A stretch of 64,000 bases of DNA from VRUE01 sp963807425 (lineage in GTDB: Bacteria > Actinomycetota > Thermoleophilia > Solirubrobacterales > 70-9), in NCBI GenBank assembly GCA_963807425.1, contig CAWEBZ010000012.1, forward strand, positions 310,001 to 374,000, in the 5' to 3' direction. The translations under genes and the position numbers were made by a program. Positions 53,746 through 62,348 of this stretch are shown piece after piece (the first letter of the stretch is position 1; each line of letters starts with the position of its first letter). The notes beneath the pieces were generated by a model that did not search any database, was not told the origin of the DNA, and saw nothing but the letters and a program-made list of their open reading frames with translations.

Positions 53746-54344
53746 CGGTAGCCCAGCTCCCGCGCGTACTCGTCGCGATACTCGTCTCGCTTCTCGAGCA
53801 CCTCTTCGACGTAGCCGCGTGTTTCCGGGAACGGGATCTCGTCCACGGTCAGGTCCGAGCCGCCCCACTCGTCAGCATTGCCGGGGCCGGCGTTGTAGGC
53901 AGCGAGGACCGCGGCCTCGTCGCCGTCGTAGCGGTCGAGCAGTTCACGCAGCAGGTAGGTGCCGTAGCGGATGTTGATTTCGGGGTCGGAGAGGTCCCGA
54001 AGCTCGAAGGTTGTCCCACCGCTGTCGCGCTCGATTTCGTTCGCTGTCAGCGGCGTTATCTGCATCAGCCCTCGCGCGCCGGCGCTGGAGGTCTGGTCTT
54101 TGAACTTGGACTCCGAATAGATCACGGCGGCAATCAGCGAAGCGTCGACGTCCTTCTCCCTTGCCTGCTGACGGATGATGTCCTCGTGGCGCAGGGGCAG
54201 GGTCAACTCCTGAATCGCCTGATCGAGCTTCCCCACCAATCCCAGCAGCACGCCGGCGACGATACCGGCAGCGACGACCCCTCCCCCGATCGCAAGGCGG
54301 CGTCTTCTCCGTTTCCTAATCACACGGTTTCGCCCCGCGCTCAT
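53742..54344 (-). CDS. Lytic transglycosylase (SLT domain)
   Basis: A 200-residue membrane-anchored or secreted enzyme. A strongly basic start (RKRRRRRLAIG) precedes a hydrophobic segment. The SLT domain follows: AAVIYSESKFKDQ with catalytic Glu, SSAGARGLMQITPLTA, INIRYGTYLLRELLDRYDG, and LAAYNAGPGNADEW. It cleaves the glycan strands of peptidoglycan. It overlaps coaE by 4 nt (ATGA). Confidence 0.92.
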   Translation of the reverse strand: MSAGRNRVIRKRRRRRLAIGGGVVAAGIVAGVLLGLVGKLDQAIQELTLPLRHEDIIRQQAREKDVDASLIAAVIYSESKFKDQTSSAGARGLMQITPLTANEIERDSGGTTFELRDLSDPEINIRYGTYLLRELLDRYDGDEAAVLAAYNAGPGNADEWGGSDLTVDEIPFPETRGYVEEVLEKRDEYRDEYARELGYR

Positions 54345-54925
54345 CCCCCAAGCTTCTCGACGAGGGCGGACAGGGCACGTTCGAGGTCCTCCAGCGAGCC
54401 GTCGTTCTCGACCACGTGATCGGCCCGAGAGGCCTTCTCCTCCTGCACCAGCTGGCGTGCGTCGCGCTCCCCCACCAGCGTGTGGCCGCGCGCCTCGGCC
54501 CGTGCGCGACGGACGTCATCGGCGGTGACGACGGCCACAGTGGTGTCGAAGACCTTCTCCATCTCGGACTCGAACAGCAGGGGGACCTCGACGACGGCGA
54601 CCTTGACCGAGTTCGGCAGAGAAACGAGCCAGGAACCGATCCTCTCCCCCACCAGCGGGTGGATCTGCGCCTCCAGCCAGGTCAGCTGCTCCGGGTCGGC
54701 AAAGACGATCTCACCGATCTTTGCCCGGTCGACGCGGCCATCGGGTGCAACCTCCTCACCCCAGCGCTCGGTCAGCCGGCCGAGCAATGGCTCGCTGTCG
54801 AGCAGCTCGTGCACGACCAGATCGCTGGAAATCGTCGCTGCCCCAAGTCGCTCGAAGGCGGCAAGAGACTCAGACTTCCCGGCGGCGATGCCCCCGGTGA
54901 GCCCGATCGTCAGCGGCGCCGACAC
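54341..54925 (-). CDS. coaE: Dephospho-CoA kinase
   Basis: A 194-residue P-loop kinase that catalyses the last step of coenzyme A synthesis. Walker A is GLTGGIAAGKSESLAAF, followed by SSDLVVHELL, the conserved HPLV segment and VEVPLLFESEM. The start is GTG at 54925, 9 nt after the rpsA stop. It lies in an rpsA-coaE-SLT-MFS run on the minus strand. Confidence 0.93.
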   Translation of the reverse strand: MSAPLTIGLTGGIAAGKSESLAAFERLGAATISSDLVVHELLDSEPLLGRLTERWGEEVAPDGRVDRAKIGEIVFADPEQLTWLEAQIHPLVGERIGSWLVSLPNSVKVAVVEVPLLFESEMEKVFDTTVAVVTADDVRRARAEARGHTLVGERDARQLVQEEKASRADHVVENDGSLEDLERALSALVEKLGG

Positions 54926-54934
54926 GGTCGCCGC

Positions 54935-56624
54935 TCAGTCCTGCTCGGACTCGCCAGTCTGCTCGTCGTCGCCGTCAGCTCCACCGGCGTCATCGGGCGA
55001 ATCCGGCCGCTCAACCACAGATTCCCCCTCCTGCTCCGCCTCTTCCCCCTCCTCGGGAGTCTCGGCGACAGGCGTCTCCGCCTCAGCAACAGGCTCCTCC
55101 GCGGCGGGAGCATCCTCCGCAGCGGGCTCCTCCTCGGCGGTGGCAGTCTCCGCTTCGGCCACGGGCTCCTCAGCGGCCGGCTCCGGTGCCTGCTCGACGT
55201 CCGAACCCTCATCCGCTACAGGCTCCTCGACAGCCGGAACCTCTGCCTCAGCGACCTCGGCCACCGGCTCTGCTGCCTCAGCGGCCGGGGCTTCATCCTC
55301 AGCGGCCGGAGCCTCAGCCTCAGACGCCTCCTCCGCGGGTGGCGTCGAGGGTGCGCCCTCCGGGGTGTTCGCCGGAGGGTCACCCTCGGCGTCAGGCCCC
55401 GCGGCCTCGGCCTCTGAGCCCTCAGCGGAAGTGCCGCCCGCTTTGGCCTCCTCGATCTGCTGCCCAAGATCGCCCATCGCCATCTTCTGGTCCTCGACCT
55501 GCTTGATGCTGAGAGAGGCGCCTGCGCTCCTCGTCGATCTCGAGGATCTTGACGTTGAGGCTCGTGCCGGGCTCGACTACCTCGCTCGGGCTCTCGACGT
55601 GGTGGTCGGCAAGCTCGGAGATGTGGACCAGGCCCTCGACACCGGGCAGGATCTCGACGAAGGCACCGAAGGCAACGACCTTAGTCACCGCGCCCTCGAG
55701 CACGTCGCCGGGGCGGTGGGCGCTGATTACGCGCTGCCACGGATCCTCCTGCGTCTGCTTGAGGCCGAGCGAGATGCGCTGGCGGTCGCGGTCGATGTCG
55801 AGCACCTTGATCCGAACGGTGTCGCCGATCGCGACGACCTCGGAGGGATGGTTTACGTGGCTCCAGGAAAGCTCTGAGATGTGGATCAGGCCGTCGATGC
55901 CATCGAGGTCGACAAAGGCGCCGAAGTCGACGATGTTGGAGATCTTGCCCTCGACGACCTGGCCCGACTCGAGGCGGCCGAGGATCTGCTCGCGGACCTC
56001 CTTGCGCTCTTCCTCGAGCACGGCGCGCCGTGACAGCACCACGTTGTTGCGGCTGCGGTTGAGCTCGATCACTTTGCACTCGAGCGTCTGGCCCATGAAC
56101 TCGTCGAGGTTGTGGACGCGGCGGATGTCGACCAGCGAGGCGGGCAGGAAGCCGCGCACGCCGAGGTCGAGGATGAGGCCGCCCTTGACGACCTCGATCA
56201 CGTTGCCTTCGACCGGGGTTCCGGACTCAGCAGCGGCCTCGATCCGGCGCCAGGCCTTCTCGAAGCGGGCGCGCTTCTTGGAGAGGACCAGCCGTCCCTC
56301 GGCGTCTTCCTTGGTGAGGACGAGGGCGTCGACCTCTTCGCCCAGCTCGACCTCGTCTGCCGGGTTGACCGACTTGCGGATCGAGAGCTCGTGAGAGGGG
56401 ATGACGCCCTCGGACTTGTAGCCGATGTCGACCAGGACCTCGTCCTTGTCGATGCGGACGACCTTGCCTTTGACGACGTCGCCCTCGTCGAAGGAAACCA
56501 TCGTCGCCGCGTAGTTGGGGACGATCTTGCCTTCGATCTGAAGCAGGAGTCCGTTCGAGCCCTCGACAGGTGTCCCCGCGGGCGCAGGGGACGGGGTCGT
56601 ATCGGTCAAGGTCGTATCGGTCAC
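54935..56624 (-). pseudogene. rpsA: Ribosomal protein S1 with a frameshift before its acidic tail
   Basis: Four S1 RNA-binding domains are visible: GDVVKGKVVRIDKDEVLVDI, GTPVEGNVIEVVKGGLILDL, GQVVEGKISNIVDFGAFVDL and GDVLEGAVTKVVAFGAFVEI. At the end of the fourth domain (IDEERRR, about 55517-55519) one extra base shifts the frame; the expected SLSIKQVEDQKMAMGDLGQQ and a Glu/Ala/Pro-rich tail of about 180 residues continue in the next frame to 54935. As the sequence stands, translation would stop near 55422. S1 is essential, so either the shorter form works or the indel is an assembly error. The start at GTG 56624 is likely but not certain. Confidence 0.85.
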
Positions 56625-56649
56625 GGACACAGCGGCAGATAATTGCAGA

Positions 56650-57867
56650 GTGGATACGCTCCACGTCGTGCCGGTTAGAGCCACCAAGCGCGGCGAGGAG
56701 AGAACCCCGCTGACAGGATCTCATGACGTGCTGATCTGCGGCGCCAGCTTCGCCGGGCTCGCGGTGGCGCGCGAGCTGGCCGGATCGGGAGCCGACGTGA
56801 TGATCGTCGACCGCTACGAGATCGGCGAGCGCCAGACCTCGGCCTGCGGCATCCCGACAGAGTGGATGCGAGCGCTGGGCTTGATGGAGGCAGAGCGCCA
56901 GCGCTTCGACTCGCTGCTGATGCACACCCCCCACGGCGACGCCCGCTTTCGCTTGCCTTGGACCTTCTCCACCTTCGACTACAGAGAGCTCTGCCAGCTT
57001 CTCTGGCGCGACTGCGATGCGACCTTCGAGACCGCGAAGGTGAACGGGCGGGCCGCTGCGTCCAACGGCAGCGGCACGATCGAGATCGAGACCGACCGCG
57101 GCGTTCTCTCCGCCCCGCTCGTCGTCGATGCGCTCGGTTGGCGCCGGGTACTGGCCAACGGCGACGGCTATCAACCGCCGGACGCACCGCTCTCGCGCGG
57201 CCTCGAGGTGCACCCCGAGGGCGAGGGCGAGGATCTGGAGATCTGGATCGACCGTCGCTACGTCCCGGCCGGGTACGGCTGGTCCTTCCCAGCCAAGGAC
57301 GAGCTGCGGATCGGCATCGGCTCCTTCGACCCGCGCTTCCACGTCCGCGAGACGACCGAGCTGCTGGCCGAAGAGCTCGGCCGCGACCGGGTCCGCTACC
57401 AGGGCAACTGGATCCCACACAAGCTGCGCGGCGCTACCGAAGGCGGCATCTTCTTCACCGGCGACTCGGCCGGGCACTGCTTGCCGCTCAGCGCCGAGGG
57501 GATTCGCACCGCGCTCTACTTCGGCATCGCCCTGGGCCGGGAGCTGCGCGGCGTCATCGAGGGCCACCAGGACCGCGAGCAAGCCGCCGCCCGCTACGCC
57601 GAGTTCAACGACTCGCACGAGTGGAAGTTCCGCTGGATGCTGCGCGTGCAGCGCCTCATCCCCAAGGTCCCGCCGCGGGTGCTGGGTCCGATGATCCGCT
57701 TCTTCGGCGCCAAGCGTTTCATCGACTGGTCCTTCGGCCACTACCTGCGAATAGCGCCGCCGGAGTTCGCCTCGCCCTCAGCGCACGACCAGAACGGTTC
57801 CGGCCAGCAGCAGCGCCACCCCGACCATGCGCTCGGGGCTGAGCGCGACCTGGTCGAGGCCGAATAG
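56650..57867 (+). CDS. FAD-dependent oxidoreductase (geranylgeranyl reductase-like)
   Basis: A flavoprotein of about 405 residues. The N-terminal dinucleotide motif HDVLICGASFAGLAVAREL ends in Asp-Arg (MIVDR). The C-terminal FAD motif is FFTGDSAGHCLPLSAEGIRT, then ALYFGIALGREL. This fits the FixC/geranylgeranyl reductase-like group, so reduction of a lipid or quinone-like substrate is probable but unproven. The GTG at 56650 is a weak start; the first 25 residues may not be translated. It is divergent from rpsA (25 nt) and its last 90 nt overlap the convergent YdcZ-type gene, so its C-terminus is rather loose. Confidence 0.8.
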   Translation: MDTLHVVPVRATKRGEERTPLTGSHDVLICGASFAGLAVARELAGSGADVMIVDRYEIGERQTSACGIPTEWMRALGLMEAERQRFDSLLMHTPHGDARFRLPWTFSTFDYRELCQLLWRDCDATFETAKVNGRAAASNGSGTIEIETDRGVLSAPLVVDALGWRRVLANGDGYQPPDAPLSRGLEVHPEGEGEDLEIWIDRRYVPAGYGWSFPAKDELRIGIGSFDPRFHVRETTELLAEELGRDRVRYQGNWIPHKLRGATEGGIFFTGDSAGHCLPLSAEGIRTALYFGIALGRELRGVIEGHQDREQAAARYAEFNDSHEWKFRWMLRVQRLIPKVPPRVLGPMIRFFGAKRFIDWSFGHYLRIAPPEFASPSAHDQNGSGQQQRHPDHALGAERDLVEAE

Positions 57868-58227
57868 CCCAAGGCGGTCTATCACCACAGAGGCGGTGAG
57901 CTGCCCAGTGATCGTCGCTGCGGCGACGCCGCCGGCGCCGATCGCGGAGACGGCAACCAGCGCGTTGGCGACGTAGACCGCGCCGAGCAGGCCGCCGAGC
58001 AGGTAGTACCAGCTGACGTCGAAGGTCGAGCTGAGACCACCGGCCTTGCCGCTGAGCACGACGATTGCTGCCAGCGCAACCGTGCCGACGAGAAAGGAGA
58101 TCAGCGCCGCCGGCAGGCTGCCCGTGGCTTTGCCGAGGCCGGCATTGATCGGCGCCTGCAGCGCGATCAGCCCGCCGGCAACGGCGGTGAGCATCACGGC
58201 CAGTCCCCGATCCATGTCGTCCGTCAT
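57778..58227 (-). CDS. DMT-superfamily transporter (YdcZ/DUF606-like)
   Basis: A 149-residue protein with five membrane helices: LAVMLTAVAGGLIALQAPIN, LPAALISFLVGTVALAAIVV, WYYLLGGLLGAVYVANALVA, GVAAATITGQLTASVVIDRL and VGVALLLAGTVLVV. This is the small-multidrug-resistance-like half-size DMT type that works as a dimer; the substrate is unknown. The ATG at 58227 is preferred; an open frame continues to 58287 into palindrome P4. It converges on the FAD oxidoreductase with a 90-nt overlap. Confidence 0.85.
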   Translation of the reverse strand: MTDDMDRGLAVMLTAVAGGLIALQAPINAGLGKATGSLPAALISFLVGTVALAAIVVLSGKAGGLSSTFDVSWYYLLGGLLGAVYVANALVAVSAIGAGGVAAATITGQLTASVVIDRLGLFGLDQVALSPERMVGVALLLAGTVLVVR

Positions 58228-58246
58228 ATCAGGCCGGCCTCTCGAC

Positions 58247-58296
58247 GGTGAGTTCGCCTTTTGTTGTCTCCAGGCAAGACAAAACACGAACTCACC
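58247..58296. promoter_or_regulatory. 50-nt palindrome P4 between divergent genes
   Basis: GGTGAGTTCG (58247-58256) and CGAACTCACC (58287-58296) are exact complements. Inside, CTTTTGTTGTCT on the left pairs with most of AGACAAAACA on the right. It sits between the starts of the YdcZ-type gene and the ECF sigma gene. Unlike P1-P3 its loop has no ATG. Confidence 0.6.
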
Positions 58297-58342
58297 CCCT
58301 TTGGTGGTGATCTTCGGGGGCGTACCGTGTTACACGACAGAG

Positions 58343-59680
58343 ATGCCACCGCCAGCAGCAGAGGGATTCGCCTCCCGCTTCGTCCTCGGCCCGGCGCTGC
58401 GCACGCAGCCCGACCGGCGCCTGGTGACGCTCGTTCGCAGCGGCTACGAGACGGCGTTCGAGGAGATCGTCCGCCGCTACGGCAAGCCGCTGGGGCGCTA
58501 TGCGGCGGCGATCGTCGGCAACCGCGCCGAGGACGTCACCCAGGACGCCTTCTCCAAGGCACTGCTGGCGCTGCGCCGTGACAACGACGCCGAGATCGAG
58601 CTGCGGCCCTGGCTGTACAGAATCGTCCGCAACACCGCCCTCAACGACCTGCGCGACCGGCCGCCGACGACCCAGGAGCTGGCAGAAGTCCTCGAGGGCG
58701 GCCGCTCCGCCGCCGAGGAGGCCGAGCGGCACGAGGAGATAACCGAGCTGATGCAGCGGCTACGTGCCCTGCCGGAGCCGCAGCGGGCGGCAATAGTGAT
58801 GCGCGAGCTGGAAGGCCTCAGCCACGAGGAGATCGCCGCCGCGCTCGGCATGAGCGGCGGGGCCGCCCGCCAGGCGATCTACCGAGCACGGCGGGCTCTG
58901 CGCGACGGCGTCGGGCTGCTGCTGCCACTGCCGTTGCTGAAAACCCTGCTGGCGGGAGGGGCTGCGGCCACCGGCGCCGAGGTGGCGACTGGCGCCGCAG
59001 GCGTGGGAAGCGCGGCCGGAGCCGGCGTGGCGGTGAAGGCCGCGGCGGCGACCGTGCTGGTCGCCGGGACGGTCGGCGCCGGCGTCGCCCTCAACGAGAA
59101 TCGGCAGGGCGAACGAACACCGGATACGGCAGGACCGGCAAGCTCCTCGCGCGACAGCTCGGGGGCGCCGTCCGCCTTCGGTGTCCCGGTTGCAAGCGAC
59201 GGAGACGGCGATTCCAGTAGCGGAAGCGGCGGCGATCGCAGCGGGCCTTCCGGCGAGGGAGAGCGTGGCGACGATCGAGGTCGTCGCGGAGACGACGATC
59301 GCAGCGGGCATGGCCGCGTGGCCGACGACGACCACGGCGAACGCAGCGGCCCTTCCGGTCACGGCAGTGGATCGGGGCCCGACGACGACGACGGAGGCAG
59401 CTCGGGCCACAGCGGCTCGTCCGACGAGGGTGGCGACCGGCCGGACGACGACAGCAGCGGCTCGGGATCGAGTGGCTCCGGGCGCCGGTCTGGTGGGGGC
59501 TCCAGCGGTTCGGGCCACAGCGGCAGCTCAGAATCGAGTGGCGCAGTCGAACCCGGCGACAACCTCGAAGAGAGCGATAGCTCCGGTCCCGGCAGCGGTT
59601 CGGAGCCGGACGACATCGACTCCGATTCCGGCGGCTCGGACGACTCCAGCGGACCAGGCGGTGGGGATTTCGACGACTAG
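58343..59680 (+). CDS. ECF sigma factor fused to a membrane segment and long Ser/Gly/Asp tail
   Basis: A 445-residue protein. Region 2 (FEEIVRRYGKPLGRYAAAIV, then EDVTQDAFSKALLAL) and region 4 (ALPEPQRAAIVMRELEGLSH, then EEIAAALGMSGGAARQAIYR) form a complete sigma-70 ECF factor in the first 190 residues. A hydrophobic Ala/Gly/Val segment (about 195-255, including VKAAAATVLVAGTVGAGVAL) could cross the membrane. The last 185 residues are low-complexity Ser, Gly, Asp and Arg. A sigma factor tethered with an outside tail could sense the envelope directly, replacing a separate anti-sigma factor. The start ATG at 58343 is well placed; further upstream codons are not conserved in style. Confidence 0.85.
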   Translation: MPPPAAEGFASRFVLGPALRTQPDRRLVTLVRSGYETAFEEIVRRYGKPLGRYAAAIVGNRAEDVTQDAFSKALLALRRDNDAEIELRPWLYRIVRNTALNDLRDRPPTTQELAEVLEGGRSAAEEAERHEEITELMQRLRALPEPQRAAIVMRELEGLSHEEIAAALGMSGGAARQAIYRARRALRDGVGLLLPLPLLKTLLAGGAAATGAEVATGAAGVGSAAGAGVAVKAAAATVLVAGTVGAGVALNENRQGERTPDTAGPASSSRDSSGAPSAFGVPVASDGDGDSSSGSGGDRSGPSGEGERGDDRGRRGDDDRSGHGRVADDDHGERSGPSGHGSGSGPDDDDGGSSGHSGSSDEGGDRPDDDSSGSGSSGSGRRSGGGSSGSGHSGSSESSGAVEPGDNLEESDSSGPGSGSEPDDIDSDSGGSDDSSGPGGGDFDD

Positions 59681-59705
59681 CGGCGGCGGTTGATCGGCTC
59701 AGCCG

Positions 59706-62336
59706 CTACTTGGCATCGAGCCAGTCCCGGCCAACCCCGACATCGACCTCCAGCGGCGGGTCGAGCTCGTAGGCGGCGCACATCTCGCGCCGCACCAGCT
59801 CGACTGCGTTGTCCATCTCACTCGGCGGGCCCTCGAAGAGCAGCTCGTCGTGGATTTGAAGGACGAGACGGGTCTTCGTCCCCACCCCCCGCAGGGCCCG
59901 CTGGCAGCGGACCATCGCGACCTTGATGATGTCGGCGGCGGTGCCCTGGATCACCGTGTTGACCGCGAGGCGCTCGCCGAGGCGGCGGGTGTTGGGATTG
60001 CCGGAGCGCAGCTCGGGGATCGGCCGCCGCCGTCCCATCAGGGTGGTGACGTAGCCCTCCTCCTGCGCTCGCTCGACCACCTGCTCGCGGAAGGCACGCA
60101 CCGCCGGGAAACGCTCCAGGTAGCGGGCGACGAATTCCTCGCCCTCCTTGCGGGGGATGTTGAGCCGATCGGCGAGGCCGAAACCGGTCAGCCCATAGAC
60201 GATGCCGAAGTTGACCATCTTCGCCTTCGAGCGCTGGCCGACGTCGACCTCGTCGCGGGAGATCTCGAAGACCTCCGCCGCGGTGGCGGCGTGGACGTCT
60301 TCGCCGGCCCGGAAGATCGCTTTCAGAACCTCCTCCTCGGCGACGTGGGCGAGGACGCGCAGCTCGACCTGGCTGTAGTCGGCCGAGAGCAGACGGGCGC
60401 CACGCTCGGCGACGAAGCAGGCCCGGACGGGGCGGCCGATCTCGGTGCGGATAGGGATGTTCTGCAGGTTGGGGTTGGTGCTGGAGAGGCGACCGGTGGT
60501 CGTCGCGGCCTGATTGAAGGTGGTGTGGACGCGGCCGGTCTCCGGGTCGATCAGCTCCGGCAGGGTGTCGAGGTAGGTGTTCTTCAGCTTGGTCAGCTCG
60601 CGCCAGGACTCGATCTTCTCGACGATCGGGTGCTCGTCGCGGATCTGGGCGAGCACGCGGGCGTCGGTCGAGAAGCCGGTCTTGCCGCGGCGCTTGCGGG
60701 TGAGCCCGAGCTTCTCGAAGAGGATGCGGCCGACCTGCTGCGGGGAGCCGATCGTGAACTCCTCATCGGCCAGCTCGAAGATCTCCTTCTCCAGCGTCGC
60801 GATCTGCTCGCCGAAGCCGGCGCCGACCTCGGCCAGACGCTCGTCGTCCAGCTTCAGCCCCTCGCGCTCCATCGCAGCCAGCACGTGGACCAGCGGCAGC
60901 TCGACCTCGCGCAGAAGCTGCTCCAGTCCGAGCTCCTCGATGCGGGGCCGCTGGACGTCCGTCAGCGCCGCGACGAGGCGGGCCTCTTCTGCGGGATCGA
61001 GGCCGGCGACCTCGCTCCCCTCGCCAAGCGAGAGCTGGCCGTCGGCATCGTCGCCGGCCGCGGGGGCCGCGCCCTCGGCGATGCCGATCCCGGCGTCGGC
61101 GGCAAGCTCGGTCAGCTCGTAGGTGCGGCGCTGGGGCTCGAGCAGGTAGGCAGCCAGCATCGTGTCGTGGTCGAGGGTCAGCTCGACCCCCTCCCGCGCC
61201 GCCGCGGCAAGCAGCCCGTGGCGGCCGCCGCCGAGCGACTTGGTGTCGTGGGCAACAAGCGGGCGGCCGGCCAGGACGGCCGCGAGCTCGTCCTGGGTCG
61301 TCTCGCCGGTCACAACCCGCTCGCCGTCGGCCCCCGCCCATCTGCGGCCTTCAATCGCGAGAGCGACCGCGCCCTCGCCGAGATCGGCGGGGGTCCCCTC
61401 CACCGCCTCGACCTCGAGCTCGGTCTCGACGCTGCGCCCCGGCACCGCCTCACCCTCGGGCAGCGCTTCTTCCAGTCGCTCGAGAACCGCTCGCAGCTCG
61501 AACTCGCGCATGAACTCGCGCAAGGCGCCGCGATCGGGCTCCGACTCCATCGCTGCTGTCAGATCGACGCCGGTCTCGATGTCGTACTGCAGGGTCGCCA
61601 GCTGCTTCGACATACGGGCGTCGTCGGCGTGCTCGACCAGGTTCTGCTTGCGCTTCGCGCCGGAGATCTCGTCGACGCTGCTCAGCACGTCCTCCAGCGA
61701 GCCGAACTGCTGCAGCAACTGCGTCGCCGTCTTCTCGCCAATCCCCGGGACGCCGGGGATGTTGTCGGAGGTATCGCCGCGCAGCCCCATCAGGTCGGTG
61801 ATCAGCCCCGGCGCGACCCCGTAGCGCTCGACGACCGCGTCGCTGTCGTAGATCTTGGTCTCGGTGATCCCGCGCGAGGTGCTCATCACGCGAACGCCGT
61901 CGCCTACCAGCTGGTAAGCGTCGCGATCGCCGGTGACGACCATCACCGGAATCCCCTCTTCACCGGCCTGACGCACCAGCGAGGCGATCACGTCGTCGGC
62001 CTCATAGCCCTCGACCTTGACGTTGGTGTAGCCGAACGCCTCGACCAGCGGCATCAGGTTGGGCCACTGCTCCCGCAGCAGGTCGGGCCGCGGTTTGCGC
62101 TGGGCCTTGTAGAGGTCGTAGGTGACCTCTCGCCCGGACATGCCCGCGTCCCAGGCGACGACGACGCCAGCGGGGTGGTGCTCGTCGATGATCTTGACCA
62201 GCATCGAGGCCAGGCCGTAGATCGCGTTCGTCGGCCGCCCATCGCTGGTCCCGATCGACTCCGGCAGCGCGAAGAACGCCCGGTAGGCGAGCGAGTTACC
62301 GTCGATCAAAATGAGCTCTTTGCCGTCGTCGGCCAT
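59706..62336 (-). CDS. polA: DNA polymerase I
   Basis: An 876-residue repair polymerase. The N-terminal 5'-nuclease domain has ILIDGNSLAYRAFFAL, EGYEADDVIASL, TGDRDAYQLV and GLRGDTSDNIPGVPGIGEKT. The middle 3'-5' exonuclease-like domain lacks the acidic motif (it reads VALAIEGRRW where active enzymes have DTET), so proofreading is probably absent. The polymerase domain has SADYSQVELRVLAH, the O-helix RSKAKMVNFGIVYG, and LQIHDELLFEG. It is complete. The AbiEi/DUF559 gene ends 12 nt upstream on the same strand. Confidence 0.96.
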   Translation of the reverse strand: MADDGKELILIDGNSLAYRAFFALPESIGTSDGRPTNAIYGLASMLVKIIDEHHPAGVVVAWDAGMSGREVTYDLYKAQRKPRPDLLREQWPNLMPLVEAFGYTNVKVEGYEADDVIASLVRQAGEEGIPVMVVTGDRDAYQLVGDGVRVMSTSRGITETKIYDSDAVVERYGVAPGLITDLMGLRGDTSDNIPGVPGIGEKTATQLLQQFGSLEDVLSSVDEISGAKRKQNLVEHADDARMSKQLATLQYDIETGVDLTAAMESEPDRGALREFMREFELRAVLERLEEALPEGEAVPGRSVETELEVEAVEGTPADLGEGAVALAIEGRRWAGADGERVVTGETTQDELAAVLAGRPLVAHDTKSLGGGRHGLLAAAAREGVELTLDHDTMLAAYLLEPQRRTYELTELAADAGIGIAEGAAPAAGDDADGQLSLGEGSEVAGLDPAEEARLVAALTDVQRPRIEELGLEQLLREVELPLVHVLAAMEREGLKLDDERLAEVGAGFGEQIATLEKEIFELADEEFTIGSPQQVGRILFEKLGLTRKRRGKTGFSTDARVLAQIRDEHPIVEKIESWRELTKLKNTYLDTLPELIDPETGRVHTTFNQAATTTGRLSSTNPNLQNIPIRTEIGRPVRACFVAERGARLLSADYSQVELRVLAHVAEEEVLKAIFRAGEDVHAATAAEVFEISRDEVDVGQRSKAKMVNFGIVYGLTGFGLADRLNIPRKEGEEFVARYLERFPAVRAFREQVVERAQEEGYVTTLMGRRRPIPELRSGNPNTRRLGERLAVNTVIQGTAADIIKVAMVRCQRALRGVGTKTRLVLQIHDELLFEGPPSEMDNAVELVRREMCAAYELDPPLEVDVGVGRDWLDAK

Positions 62337-62348
62337 CGGCCGCCAACT

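Noticed and set aside
52462..53751. Plus-strand open frame opposite the MFS exporter
   Set aside because: Antisense shadow, Gly/Arg/Gln-rich, no hydrophobic or domain structure.
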